Assembly: GCA_050185195.1 (NCBI GenBank)
Contig: JBFWZQ010000001.1
Span: forward strand, 310,001-374,000
Source: CADEFQ01 sp050185195
GTDB taxonomy: Bacteria; Pseudomonadota; Gammaproteobacteria; Steroidobacterales; Steroidobacteraceae
Direction of reading: 5' to 3'
DNA: 64,000 nucleotides
Below the pieces are notes generated by a model, which worked only from the letters and a program-made list of their open reading frames with translations, was not told the DNA's origin and searched no databases. Both the position numbers and the translations under genes were made by a program. This document shows positions 55,233-64,000 of the stretch, piece by piece (the first letter of the stretch is position 1; every line of letters starts with the position of its first letter).

Positions 55233-57300
55233 CCGCGAGGAAACGCGCGTACCAGTCGCGGTAGCGCTCGAGCCGATCGACGCGCAGGCTCGGCCGGGCG
55301 AGATGGTGGTGCTGGCCGGGGTAGATCACGAGCTGCGCCGGCACGCCGACGCGCCGTACCGCCTGGTACATCTGCTCCGTCGCCGGGAGAGGCACGTTGA
55401 AATCGTCCGCCCCGCAGAGGAACAGCGTCGGCGTCCTGATGCGGTCGGCATGCAGGAAGGCGTACGAGAGCTTCAGCCAGAGGTCGGTGCGCTGCCACGG
55501 CAGGCCGAGTTCGGTCTCCCAGTCGCGCGTGTACTGGTCCGTGCCGTAGCCGCCGAGCATGTTCGCCATGCCCGCGCCGCTCGTCGCCGCCTTGAAGCGC
55601 GTGTCGGTCGCGATCACGTAGTTCGTCAGGATGGCGCCATAGCTCCAGCCGCCCACGCCGAGGCGCGCGGGGTCCGCGAGGCCGTCCGCGACCACGCGGT
55701 CGGTGATCGCAAGCACATCGGGCACGTCCGCGTAGCCCCAGTTCGCGAACAGCGCGCGCTGGTAGGCGTAACCACGACCGGTGCTGCCGCGCGGATTCGG
55801 CGCGACCACCGCGTAGCCCTGCGCGGCGAGGTACTGCAACTGGAAATCGAACTCGTGCTGGTGCTGCGACACCGGCCCGCCGTGCAGGCGCAGCAGTGTC
55901 GGCACGCGGGTGCCCGGCGCGCGGCCCTTGGGCTCGAGTACCAGCGCGTGGACTTCGAAGCCGCCGGCGCCTGGCGCCGAAATGGCGCGCGCGGTGGCGA
56001 GGTCGACGTCGGACAGCCAGGCGTCGTTGTGGTGTGACAGGCGTCGCAGGCGGCCCTGCTCGTAGGCCGCGAGCTCGCCAGGCTGCGCGCTCGTGCCGTG
56101 GATGACGGCCACGCGCCCCTGGCGGCTCACGTCGAACTCGCTGACCACGCCGCCTGGCTGCGTGAGGCGTTCGACGCGCCCGTCCGCGAGCCGCACGCGC
56201 GCGAGCAGCATGCTGGCGTCGTCCTCGAGGCGGAAATAGAGCCACTGGCCGTCGGCGGACCAGTGCGGCTCGAACGTATTACGATCGAGCGTGGCCGTGG
56301 GCTGGGCGGCCGTGTCGCCACCCGCGCTGTCGATCACGCCGACCTGCTCGAGGCCATACCAGAGATCCCCGGGCGCGCCCCCCGCGAGATAGGCGATGCG
56401 CCCACCGTCGGCGCTGAAGCGCGGCGGCCCGCTCGCCCAGGAGTCCTCCGGATCGCCGTCCGCGCCGGGGCTCGTCGTCAATCGTCGCGCGGCCGCACCG
56501 GGCTGCGGCGCCATCAGGTACACGTCCCAGTTGTTCGTGGCGTCGGGGTCGTCGCCCCGCTTGCTGAGGAACGCGATCTGCGTGCCGTCGGGCGACCACG
56601 CCGGATGCAGTTCGTCGTAACGGCCGTCGGTGAGGGTCGTCACCGCGCCGGTGGCGACATCGAGCAGGAAGAGATGCGAGCGCTCGTTGCGCAGGTAGCC
56701 CGCATCGTCGCTCTTGAACTGCAGGCGATCGATCACGATGGGCGCGGGCTTCTCCGGGTCCGCCACCGGTACGGCGGGCGACAGGGCCGAGAACACGATG
56801 CGCTGGCCGTCGGGAGACCAGGCGTAGCCGGTGATGCCCGATGGAAAATGGCTGCGCTGCCGTGCCTCGCCGCCCCCCATGTCGAGCAGCCAGAGCTGAT
56901 CGCCGGCCTTCTCGTCCGCACGATCGCTCAGGAACGCGAGCTGGCGACCGTCGGGACGCCAGCGGGGCGTGTGCTCGCTGCCCGCGCTGCGCGTCGCCTG
57001 GATCGACTGCTGGCCATCCCAGCTTGCAAGCCAAACATCCGACTGGTCGCCATCGGCCGCGCGATCGGGAGACGTAACCGTGTACGCGATCCACTGCCCG
57101 TCCGGCGAGAACTGCGGATCGGCGACTTCCTGCAGCCGGTAAAGATCGTCGGCCACCAGCGGGCGCGCGGAAGCCACCGCCAGCGGCAGGACAAACAGCC
57201 CCGCGAGGATCAGTAGTCGGCGGCCGGCTGCGCGCGTCGGCGCGGCGGGTTGTAGAAGGCCCCATCGACGACCGTGCAACGCGCCATGAACCGGCTCCAT
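55210..57300 (-). CDS. S9 family prolyl oligopeptidase-type peptidase
   Basis: 696 aa from the ATG at 57300. A hydrophobic signal (RRLLILAGLFVLPLAVASA) directs export. A beta-propeller follows with WD40-like PQFSPDGQWIAY and repeated PxWSPDG blades, then an alpha/beta hydrolase with Ser in GVGGWSYGAILTNY, Asp in FLCGADDFNVP and His in YPGQHHHL. This is the acylaminoacyl peptidase/DPP-like layout. This start overlaps the upstream methyltransferase gene by 91 bp. A CTG inside a CTGA overlap is an alternative but removes the basic n-region of the signal. Last gene of the amidohydrolase-Rieske run. Confidence 0.87.
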   Translation of the reverse strand: MEPVHGALHGRRWGLLQPAAPTRAAGRRLLILAGLFVLPLAVASARPLVADDLYRLQEVADPQFSPDGQWIAYTVTSPDRAADGDQSDVWLASWDGQQSIQATRSAGSEHTPRWRPDGRQLAFLSDRADEKAGDQLWLLDMGGGEARQRSHFPSGITGYAWSPDGQRIVFSALSPAVPVADPEKPAPIVIDRLQFKSDDAGYLRNERSHLFLLDVATGAVTTLTDGRYDELHPAWSPDGTQIAFLSKRGDDPDATNNWDVYLMAPQPGAAARRLTTSPGADGDPEDSWASGPPRFSADGGRIAYLAGGAPGDLWYGLEQVGVIDSAGGDTAAQPTATLDRNTFEPHWSADGQWLYFRLEDDASMLLARVRLADGRVERLTQPGGVVSEFDVSRQGRVAVIHGTSAQPGELAAYEQGRLRRLSHHNDAWLSDVDLATARAISAPGAGGFEVHALVLEPKGRAPGTRVPTLLRLHGGPVSQHQHEFDFQLQYLAAQGYAVVAPNPRGSTGRGYAYQRALFANWGYADVPDVLAITDRVVADGLADPARLGVGGWSYGAILTNYVIATDTRFKAATSGAGMANMLGGYGTDQYTRDWETELGLPWQRTDLWLKLSYAFLHADRIRTPTLFLCGADDFNVPLPATEQMYQAVRRVGVPAQLVIYPGQHHHLARPSLRVDRLERYRDWYARFLAVSSAAAP

Positions 57301-58403
57301 TTGAGCTCCTTCTGGTAGTAGATCTCCGCCCAGAGTTCGTCGCCCGGTGCGCCGTAAGGCATCTGCACCGACGCGAGCGCGATGTTCGCCTTCGCGGCCG
57401 GCGACCACATCGACGAAGTGACGACGCCGACGTTGCGGCGCCGCCGGTCGTAGATGAAGGCATCCTTCGCGGGCTTGTTGCCCTCGACATCGAGCTTCAC
57501 GAGCCGGTGGCGCGAGCCGCGCGCCTTTTCATCGAGCAGCGCGCGCCGCCCGGTGAAGGGCCCTTTCCTGAAATCGACCAGCCATTCGAGGTCGAGTTCG
57601 AAGGGCGAACGCGTGCGATCCGCCCGGATCGCCCGATCGGCCGGCAGGAAATCGACGCCCGCCTGGATGAAACCCGCTTCGATGCGGCTCATCTCGAGTG
57701 CGTGGGTGCCCATCGGCTTCACGCCGACCACCTGGCCCACGTCGAAGAGGCGATCCCACAGCGCGAGTGCGCGCTCGGGGTCGATCCACAGCTCGTAGCC
57801 GAGATCGCCCGTGAACCCCGTGCGGGAGACCACGAGCTCGCCACCTTCGAACGCAAAACCGCGAATGCCGAACGGCGCGAGCGTCTCGATCTGCGCGAGA
57901 CCGAGCCGCTTCAGCAGCGCGCAGCTCGTCGGCCCCTGCAGCGCGAGCGCCGCGACATCGTGCGTCTCCTCCACGATCGAGACGTCGAAGCCGAGCGCCG
58001 AAGCCAGCAGCCAGTCGAGCTGGCGCTCCTGGGAACAGAGCCGGTAGACGTGGTCGCGCAGGTGGAAGATCGTGCCATCGTCGACCACCTGCCCGGCATC
58101 GTCGCACCACACCGTGTAGCCGACGCGGCCCGGCTTGATCTTCGCGACATCGCGCGTCACGAGGCGGTTCATGAACGCCAGCGCATCGGGCCCGGTGACC
58201 AGGTGCTTGGTCATCGGGGAGAGGTCGAACACCGTGCAGGCATTGCGCAGCGCGGTGTATTCGAGCGCGACGTCGAAATACGCGTCGGCCACCGTGTAGT
58301 CGCGCCAGCGATGCCAGGCGTTGAGCGTGTTGGCCGCCGCCGTGCGCGGATGGAACGGCGTCGGGAAGACGGCCTGCAGGTAGTGCTCGCGGGGTATCGT
58401 CAT
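57210..58403 (-). CDS. GcvT-like aminomethyltransferase/demethylase family protein
   Basis: 397 aa. The GcvT folate-binding fold: YTALRNACTVFDLSPMTKHLVTGPDALAFMNRLVTRDV, GRVGYTVWCDDAGQVVDDGTIFHL, LVVSRTGFTGDLGYELWI and GTHALEMSRIEAGFIQAGVDF, then the C-terminal GVVTSSMWSPAAKANIALA. These proteins move a one-carbon unit from a methylated substrate to tetrahydrofolate (GcvT, DmdA, LigM). It overlaps the preceding flavoprotein gene by 4 bp. With a quaternary-amine-type Rieske oxygenase upstream, a role in demethylating an N-methyl compound is inferred. Confidence 0.85.
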   Translation of the reverse strand: MTIPREHYLQAVFPTPFHPRTAAANTLNAWHRWRDYTVADAYFDVALEYTALRNACTVFDLSPMTKHLVTGPDALAFMNRLVTRDVAKIKPGRVGYTVWCDDAGQVVDDGTIFHLRDHVYRLCSQERQLDWLLASALGFDVSIVEETHDVAALALQGPTSCALLKRLGLAQIETLAPFGIRGFAFEGGELVVSRTGFTGDLGYELWIDPERALALWDRLFDVGQVVGVKPMGTHALEMSRIEAGFIQAGVDFLPADRAIRADRTRSPFELDLEWLVDFRKGPFTGRRALLDEKARGSRHRLVKLDVEGNKPAKDAFIYDRRRRNVGVVTSSMWSPAAKANIALASVQMPYGAPGDELWAEIYYQKELKWSRFMARCTVVDGAFYNPPRRRAQPAADY

Positions 58404-59938
58404 GCGCGCACTCCCGCGAGCACGGCGCGCGCGGCATTACGCCCGGCGCTGCCCATCACGCCGCCGCCCGGATGGGCGCCCGCGCCGCAGAGGAAAAGGC
58501 CGTCGACCGGCGTCGCGTACTGCGCCGCGCCCTGCACGGGGCGCAGCATCATGAATTGGTCGAGGGCGAGCTCGCCGTGGTGCCAGTGCCCCCCGGTGAT
58601 GCGAAACTCCCGCTCGAGATCGACCGGCGTCAGGAGCTCCGCGTCCACGATCCGGCGCCCAAGGTCCGGCGCGTGCCGCGCGAGCACTTCGAGGGTCGCA
58701 GCGAGCAGGCGCGGGCGGCCGGCATCCCAGCCTGCCGCGAGATCGTAAGGTGCGTACTGGACGACCGCGGAGAGCACATGCTTGCCGGCGGGTGCGAGCC
58801 CCGGATCGTGCAGCGAGGGGATGGTGATCTCCATCACTGGCGCGGCGGAAAACTCGCGGTACTTGGCCGGGTTGAAGGCCGCCTCGACGTAACCGAGGTC
58901 GGGCGCGACGATCAGCCGCTCGCCGAGCTGCTCCGGCGGCACGCCGTGGAACTCCGGCACGCCGTCGAGCGCGAGGTGCAGCTTGGCCGCGCAGCCCTGG
59001 GTGCGGAAGTGCTGCACGCGGCGCGCGAACTCGGCATCGAGGTGGCGGGCACCGAGCAGCTTCAGGAAGGTCGTTTTCGGATCGGCATTCGAGACGACGA
59101 TGTCGGCGGCGATCTCTTCGCCGCTCTCGAGCATGACGCCGCTGACCCGTTCGCCGCCATCGGCGCGGCTCGTCACCGTGAAGGACGCGACGGGGCTTGC
59201 CACCCGGATCTCGGCACCCGCGGCGCGCGCGGCGATGGCGAGCGCGCCCGTCACGCTGCCCATGCCACCGCGCGGCAGTGCGTAGGCGCCGGCGCGCTGC
59301 AGGCTCGTGAAGAAGGTTTGCCCTGACCGCGGCCCGAGCTTCGCGCCGAGCACGCCGTCGAGCGCGAGGGCGCCTTTCAGCGCGGCGTTCTCGAAGCGAT
59401 CCTCGAGCAGGTCGTAGAGCGGCATGGTGCCGACGCGCAGCAGCTCGCGCATGTCGTCGCGGCCGAGGCGACGGATGTCGTACGCGAACTTGGCGAGGGA
59501 CCATGGTGCGGCGGCAAGCCTCGACGGGATGCGGCCGTGCTGGCGCGCAAGCAGCGCCGCGTAGCGGCGCTGCCGCGAGACGTACTTGGCGAGTTCCAGG
59601 CGATCGACGGCCGACACCTCGCCCGCGACCACGGTGGCGCCGTTCAGGATCAACGGGGCACCCGCGCCGAGCGCAATCGTGTTGAGGCCGGTGCGCGCCA
59701 GGGCGAGGCCGCGCCCAGCGAGCTTGAGCTCGCGGGCCACGATCGGGTCGAGCACGTGCAGGAGGTGCGCCCCACCCGAGACACGGAAACCCGGCGAGAA
59801 CTCGCGCGTGACCGCCGCACCACCCACCTGGCCGGCGGCTTCGAGCACCAGCACCTTGCGCCCCGCGCGCGCCAGCATGGCAGCGCACACGAGGCCGTTG
59901 TGCCCCCCGCCGACGATCACGATGCGGCCGTCAGTCAT
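58400..59938 (-). CDS. PYROXD2-like FAD-dependent oxidoreductase (second)
   Basis: 512 aa. N-terminal FAD motif RIVIVGGGHNGLVCAAMLARAGRKVLVLEA followed by GGAAVTREFSPGFRVSGGAHLL, and a C-terminal GLFLCGAGAHPGGGVMGSAGRNAARAVL. This belongs to the phytoene-dehydrogenase-related/PYROXD2 group, whose bacterial members lack a known reaction. It overlaps the first flavoprotein gene by 8 bp and gcvT-like by 4 bp. Two divergent paralogues side by side may form a heterodimer, which is a guess. Confidence 0.85.
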   Translation of the reverse strand: MTDGRIVIVGGGHNGLVCAAMLARAGRKVLVLEAAGQVGGAAVTREFSPGFRVSGGAHLLHVLDPIVARELKLAGRGLALARTGLNTIALGAGAPLILNGATVVAGEVSAVDRLELAKYVSRQRRYAALLARQHGRIPSRLAAAPWSLAKFAYDIRRLGRDDMRELLRVGTMPLYDLLEDRFENAALKGALALDGVLGAKLGPRSGQTFFTSLQRAGAYALPRGGMGSVTGALAIAARAAGAEIRVASPVASFTVTSRADGGERVSGVMLESGEEIAADIVVSNADPKTTFLKLLGARHLDAEFARRVQHFRTQGCAAKLHLALDGVPEFHGVPPEQLGERLIVAPDLGYVEAAFNPAKYREFSAAPVMEITIPSLHDPGLAPAGKHVLSAVVQYAPYDLAAGWDAGRPRLLAATLEVLARHAPDLGRRIVDAELLTPVDLEREFRITGGHWHHGELALDQFMMLRPVQGAAQYATPVDGLFLCGAGAHPGGGVMGSAGRNAARAVLAGVRA

Positions 59939-61547
59939 CGCTCCACCCTTCGGGCACCGGCGAAGGCCGCCGCAGGTCGCGCAGGATCTCTCGCGCCGCG
60001 TTCGCGCCGGGCGCGGCCATCACGCCGCCGCCCGGGTGGGTCGCCGAGCCGCACATCCACAGGCCGTGCACCGGACCGCGGTACTGTGCGTAACCCGGGA
60101 ACGGGCGGTTGAAGAAGAGCTGGTCGAACGTCAGCTCGCCCTGGAAGATGTTGCCCTCGGTGAGGCCGACCTCGCGGTCGAGCTCCTGCGGCGTGCGCAC
60201 CTCCGCGTGCAGCACGAGCTGCCTGAAATCCGGGCTGTAGCGTGCGATCTGGTCGAACACGGTCTCCCGGAACGCGACACGGTCCGCGTCCGTCCATTCG
60301 CGTCCCTCGACCTCGTGTGGCACGTACTGCACGAACACCGACATGAAGTGCTTGCCGGGCGGTGCCATGGTCGGGTCGGTGAGCGACGGAATGAGCAGGT
60401 CGAGATAGGGGTCCTTCGACCAGGTGCCCGCCTTCCAGTCGTCGTACGCGCGCTCGAAGCGTTCGAGCGTGTCGAGGAAGTGCATGTCGCCTGCGACCAG
60501 CGGATGGCCGCGGCCCAGCGCCGGAAAGGTGGGCAGGCCGTCGAGCGCGATATTGAGCTTGCCCGACGAGCCGCGGCTCTTGAACTCGCGCGCCTTGCGC
60601 ACGAGGTCGGGCGACAGGTCGCCCGCATCCATCAGGCCCAGGAAAGTGCGTTTCGGGTCGAGGCTCGAGATCACGGTGTCGGCGTAGTACTCGTCGCCGT
60701 TCTGCAGGGCGACGCCGCACGCCTTGCCGTGGCGCACGAGGATCCTGCCGACCGGCGCGTCCGCCTTGATCTCGCCGCCGAACGACTGCAGCGCGCCCGC
60801 GATCGCCTTCGACACCGCGCCCATGCCACCGCGCGCGAATCCCCATGAACCCGCCTGCCCGTCGACGTCGCCCATGTAGTGGTGCAGCAAGACATAAGCG
60901 GTGCCGGGCGAATGCACGCCGAGCGCCGTGCCGATGATGCCGCTGCCGGCATGGTGCGCCTTGACGATGTCCGACTCGAAGTACTCACCGAGATAATCGG
61001 CGATGCTCATCGAATAGAAGCGCAGCGTGTCGCCCATCGTCGCCTCGCCGAGCTGCGCGAACTCGCGCCCGAGATGCAGCATCTCGCGCAGGTCGCGGAT
61101 CTTCATCGAGGTGGGATCGGGCGGCGTGCGCATCAGCAGCGAGCGGATGAAACGGCACTGGCGCATCGTGTCGCGCGAGTAGCGCAGGTAGGCATCGGCG
61201 TCGCGCTCGTGGTGGCGCGCGTACTCGCGCCGGCGCACGTCCTTGTCGACATATCCGCCGATGAAGTCGCCGTCGCGCGTGAAGGTGAGCCCGCCGCCGT
61301 AGGGCGCGATCGACAGCCCGTGGCGCGCGAGATCGAGGCTGCGATAGATCTCGGGCCGCAACAGGCTGCACACGTAGGAGCAGTTCGAATAGATCCAGCC
61401 CGGGTGCAGCTCGCGGCTCACCGCGGCGCCGCCGATCCACGGGTTGCGCTCAAGCACCAGCACCCGCAGGCCCGCCTTCGCGAGATAGGCGGCGCTCGTG
61501 AGGCCGTTGTGGCCCGCGCCGACGACGATGACGTCGTAGCGGCTCAT
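59931..61547 (-). CDS. PYROXD2-like FAD-dependent oxidoreductase (first)
   Basis: 538 aa. MSRYDVIVVGAGHNGLTSAAYLAKAG and IGGAAVSRELHPGWIYSNCSYVCSLLRPEIYRSLDL closely follow the PYROXD2 pattern; the C-terminus has GLWMCGSATHPGGGVMAAPGANAAREIL. It is the paralogue of the 58400-59938 product, but the two differ over most of their length. It begins 13 bp after the Rieske gene. Oxidation of a C-N or C-C bond in a product of the Rieske enzyme is the likely role, inferred from order. Confidence 0.85.
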   Translation of the reverse strand: MSRYDVIVVGAGHNGLTSAAYLAKAGLRVLVLERNPWIGGAAVSRELHPGWIYSNCSYVCSLLRPEIYRSLDLARHGLSIAPYGGGLTFTRDGDFIGGYVDKDVRRREYARHHERDADAYLRYSRDTMRQCRFIRSLLMRTPPDPTSMKIRDLREMLHLGREFAQLGEATMGDTLRFYSMSIADYLGEYFESDIVKAHHAGSGIIGTALGVHSPGTAYVLLHHYMGDVDGQAGSWGFARGGMGAVSKAIAGALQSFGGEIKADAPVGRILVRHGKACGVALQNGDEYYADTVISSLDPKRTFLGLMDAGDLSPDLVRKAREFKSRGSSGKLNIALDGLPTFPALGRGHPLVAGDMHFLDTLERFERAYDDWKAGTWSKDPYLDLLIPSLTDPTMAPPGKHFMSVFVQYVPHEVEGREWTDADRVAFRETVFDQIARYSPDFRQLVLHAEVRTPQELDREVGLTEGNIFQGELTFDQLFFNRPFPGYAQYRGPVHGLWMCGSATHPGGGVMAAPGANAAREILRDLRRPSPVPEGWSDD

Positions 61548-61560
61548 GCGTCCGCGCGCC

Positions 61561-62712
61561 TCAGAGCAGCCCCGCGAGGCGATCGGCGTACCACCGGTCG
61601 AAAATGTGCACGCAGTCCTCGGAGGACTGGTACGGGCCGGGCCGGTAGCCGCGCGATGTCACGCCCGCCTGCGTGCGCTCGCACAGCGCCCAGTCCTGGC
61701 GGTTCGTGACATCCCAGAAATCGACCACGTCGGACGGGTCGAAGTCGTTCGCGCCCACGGCTTCCTCGGTGAACAGCCACTCGCAGACGACGCGCGTGCG
61801 ATCGGGCGCGACCGGCCACGCGGTGTGCACCAGCACGTAGTCCGGATGCGGCGACAGCAGCATGTTCGGGTAGATCACGTAGTAGTGCACGTAGCGGCAA
61901 TCGTCGAGCGAGAGCCCCGGGATCGTCGGCAGCGTGCTGCGGCCGCTCATCGACATCGTCTCGATGCCGTCGCGCAGGCGCATCGGCCCACCGTTGAAAC
62001 AGGCGCCGATCTCCTGGCCGCGCTCGTCGCGGCTGATCTGCTCGCTGATGCGCGCGAGCTGCGGGTGCGCGCCGGGACAGTGGTAGCACTCGCTGTAGTT
62101 TTCGCACACGAGCTTCCAGTTGGCGTGCACCTCGTACTCGATGTGCCGCCCCCGCTTCAGCGCGGGCATGCGAAAACGCCGCAGGTCGGGCAGGTCCGCG
62201 AGCCACTGCGCGAGCGGCTGCGCGCCCGGATCGAGGTTCAGGAAAATGAAGCCTTCGTGGAAGCCGATCTTCACCGCCGCCAGCGAGTGATCGCCCTTGC
62301 AGAAATCCGCACCCATGCGCGGCGCGTTCTGCAGGCTGCCGTCGAGCTGGTAGCTCCAGGCGTGATAGGGACAGAGCACCCGTGCGAGGCCCTGGCCACG
62401 CGGTTCATCGAGCAGCCTCGAGCCGCGGTGCCGGCAGACGTTGTAGAAGGCGCGGATTGCGCCATCCGCACCGCGCAGGACGATGACCGAATCCCCGGCG
62501 ATGTCCCTGAGGAACCAGTCGCCCGCGGCCGGGATGTCGGCCTCCCGACCGACACAAAGCCACTCGCGCGCGAACAGGCCGCGCTGCTCCAGGTGCAGGA
62601 CGTCTTGCGAGCCGTAAACCTCGCCCGGCAGCGTGCGCGCCTGCCCGAAGGCACCGCGGGTACGCTCGAGATCCGCGACGCGCGGCAGTCGCCGTGCGAC
62701 TTCGATGGCCAT
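61561..62712 (-). CDS. Rieske oxygenase alpha subunit, quaternary-ammonium type
   Basis: 383 aa from the ATG at 62712 (GTG at 62718 is an alternative). Rieske [2Fe-2S] site: CRHRGSRLL and CPYHAWSYQLDG. The mononuclear iron region NWKLVCENYSECYHCPGAHPQL has the two His and, in place of the usual bridging Asp, Glu in SECYH. That feature is shared with CntA/GbcA-type enzymes acting on carnitine, choline and betaines. The third ligand Asp is in DFWDVTNRQDW. No reductase gene is in the window, so electron delivery must come from elsewhere. Confidence 0.88.
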   Translation of the reverse strand: MAIEVARRLPRVADLERTRGAFGQARTLPGEVYGSQDVLHLEQRGLFAREWLCVGREADIPAAGDWFLRDIAGDSVIVLRGADGAIRAFYNVCRHRGSRLLDEPRGQGLARVLCPYHAWSYQLDGSLQNAPRMGADFCKGDHSLAAVKIGFHEGFIFLNLDPGAQPLAQWLADLPDLRRFRMPALKRGRHIEYEVHANWKLVCENYSECYHCPGAHPQLARISEQISRDERGQEIGACFNGGPMRLRDGIETMSMSGRSTLPTIPGLSLDDCRYVHYYVIYPNMLLSPHPDYVLVHTAWPVAPDRTRVVCEWLFTEEAVGANDFDPSDVVDFWDVTNRQDWALCERTQAGVTSRGYRPGPYQSSEDCVHIFDRWYADRLAGLL

Positions 62713-62773
62713 GTCCACCCCCGATGGATGCGGGGATTGTAGCGCGCCGAAACGGCAGCGTCCGGGCCGAGGG

Positions 62774-63994
62774 TCAGTCGTTCCTGAAAAGCAGCCCGCC
62801 CTTCACGACGACCGCCACGTCTTCGAGCTGGCGCACGTCGGCGAGCGGGTCGCCCCGAACGGCGATCAGGTCACCGAACCGGCCGGGGGCCAGCGTGCCT
62901 ATCCGGTCCGACCAGCCCATGGCGTGCGCCGCCGCCGATGTCGCGGACTGGATCGCTTCCATCGGCGTCATGCCGCGCTCGACCATGACCGGAAACTGCC
63001 GGGCGTTGAGCCCGTGCGGATACACGCCCGCATCGGTGCCGTAGACGATCGCCACGCCCGCGGCATGCGCACGCGTGAAACCCTGCCGCTGCGCCTCGGT
63101 GGTCTCTGCGTTCTTGCGCAGGAACTCCTCGGGCCAGCCCTGGCGGCGGCCTTCCGTGTCGATGTAATCGCCGTTGTACACATCCATCGACAACGCGACC
63201 CCGCGCGCCTTCGCGAGCGCGATGCCCTCGTCGTCGATGAGCGAGGCGTGTTCGATCGTGTCGGCGCCCGCGAGGATCGCTTCCTTGATCGAGCGCGCCC
63301 CGTGGGCGTGCGCCGCGACCCTGCGTCCCGCGGCATGCGCGACCGCAGTCACCGCGGCGATCTCCCCGGGAGTCATCTCCGGCTCCCCGGGCACACCGCC
63401 GTAGGCGAGTACCGCACCCGAAGCGATCACCTTGAGGACGTCGGCGCCGCCCTCGATGGCCGCCTGCGCCTTTGCGCGAAATTCCGCGGGACCACGCGCC
63501 ACGCCGTTGCGCAGCCGCGCCGGGATGTCGGCCTCCGGCACGCCCGGAATCAGCAGGTCGCCGCCGCCGCCCGGAATCGTGAGGTAGAAGCCGGCGACCT
63601 GCATGCGCGGACCGGCGACCTCGCCGCGATTGATCGCGTCGCGCAGCGTGCGGTCACCCCACGCGCTGTAGACGCCCACGTTGCGCACGGTCGTGAAACC
63701 CGCGAGCAGTGTCGCCGCGGCGAATCCACGTGCGAGCGCGAACTGTTCGGCTTCCGTGCGATGCAGGTACACGCGCAGGTCGGAGGTGTCCTCGGGCCGC
63801 TCGGTGATATGCGTGTGCATGTCGATGAGGCCCGGCAGGCACGTGAGCCCCGCGAGATCGAGGACCGGCAAACCGCGCGGCGACCGCCGCCCCGGCTCGA
63901 TACTCGTCACGCGACCCGCGCGGATCACCACGGTGGTCTCGCCCCGGGGCGCCTCAGCGATGCCGTCGATCAGCCCGCCGCACTGGATCGCCAT
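62774..63994 (-). CDS. Prolidase/imidazolonepropionase-like amidohydrolase (5' end may be outside)
   Basis: 406 aa from the ATG at 63994, but the frame stays open to the window edge, so a longer N-terminus or signal peptide is possible. Binuclear metal site: HTHITE, carboxylated Lys in GGADVLKVIASGA, His in AAHAHGARSIKEAI and ADTIEHASLI, Asp in IVYGTDAGVYPHG. This is the PF01979 group containing Xaa-Pro dipeptidases and aryl-/alkyl-amide hydrolases. It precedes the Rieske gene by 61 bp on the same strand and is probably the first visible gene of the catabolic run. Confidence 0.85.
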   Translation of the reverse strand: MAIQCGGLIDGIAEAPRGETTVVIRAGRVTSIEPGRRSPRGLPVLDLAGLTCLPGLIDMHTHITERPEDTSDLRVYLHRTEAEQFALARGFAAATLLAGFTTVRNVGVYSAWGDRTLRDAINRGEVAGPRMQVAGFYLTIPGGGGDLLIPGVPEADIPARLRNGVARGPAEFRAKAQAAIEGGADVLKVIASGAVLAYGGVPGEPEMTPGEIAAVTAVAHAAGRRVAAHAHGARSIKEAILAGADTIEHASLIDDEGIALAKARGVALSMDVYNGDYIDTEGRRQGWPEEFLRKNAETTEAQRQGFTRAHAAGVAIVYGTDAGVYPHGLNARQFPVMVERGMTPMEAIQSATSAAAHAMGWSDRIGTLAPGRFGDLIAVRGDPLADVRQLEDVAVVVKGGLLFRND

Positions 63995-64000
63995 CGAACC

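Overview
The window is high-GC, densely packed bacterial DNA that reads as a gammaproteobacterium, probably from the Xanthomonadales/Nevskiales/Steroidobacterales side. This is an inference from the ubiE-ubiJ-ubiB ubiquinone block, a HiPIP, Bcr/CflA, YajQ, OxyR/AhpC/AhpD and RND genes, and an intact trpEGDCFBA operon. No rRNA, tRNA, CRISPR array, transposase or phage gene was seen. Most genes sit in runs with 1-14 bp overlaps, so translational coupling is common.

Layout. 1-4.9 kb (minus): ribosomal protein THX, then a 2-oxoacid:ferredoxin oxidoreductase (korB, korA) with a GltD-like FAD/Fe-S protein that probably links ferredoxin to NAD(P)H. 5.2-8.7 kb (plus): a DUF971 protein and ubiE-ubiJ-ubiB. 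8.7-10 kb: an orphan membrane-protein gene bracketed by related intergenic repeats. 10-18.6 kb (minus): trpL attenuator, trpE-G-D-C-F-B-A, a Bcr/CflA exporter and a thioesterase. 18.7-22 kb (plus): a small conserved protein, a HerA/FtsK-type ATPase and yajQ. 21.9-31.8 kb (minus): a BtuF-like protein with HiPIP, then an iron/metal run (TonB-dependent receptor, feoA, feoB, an FeoB-associated small protein, dmeF, ltrA, amidohydrolase). 31.9-38 kb (plus): tetR-tolC-adaptor-RND pump with a palindromic operator.

38-43.1 kb: a 2-hydroxyacid dehydrogenase, then the peroxide regulon (ahpC, ahpD, catalase, NUDIX) divergent from oxyR, with an OxyR-type site overlapping the oxyR start. 43.1-46.2 kb: a 1027-residue protein joining an LCAT/PGAP1-type serine hydrolase, an M17-N-like region and a CHAT caspase-like protease. 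46.3-51.6 kb: a DUF3617 protein, two aldo/keto reductases, an acyl-CoA dehydrogenase and a LysR regulator. 51.7-55.2 kb: a degenerate EAL protein and a LytS/LytTR two-component pair. 55.2-64 kb (minus): a probable catabolic operon (amidohydrolase, Rieske oxygenase, two PYROXD2-like flavoproteins, GcvT-like methyltransferase, S9 peptidase).

The two strongest candidates for undescribed biology are the hydrolase/M17-N/CHAT fusion and the Rieske-flavoprotein-GcvT cluster, whose oxygenase carries the Glu-containing active-site signature of quaternary-ammonium oxygenases. The trp leader is also notable: a 16-codon peptide with three consecutive Trp codons, probably translated from a leaderless mRNA whose promoter overlaps a divergent one.
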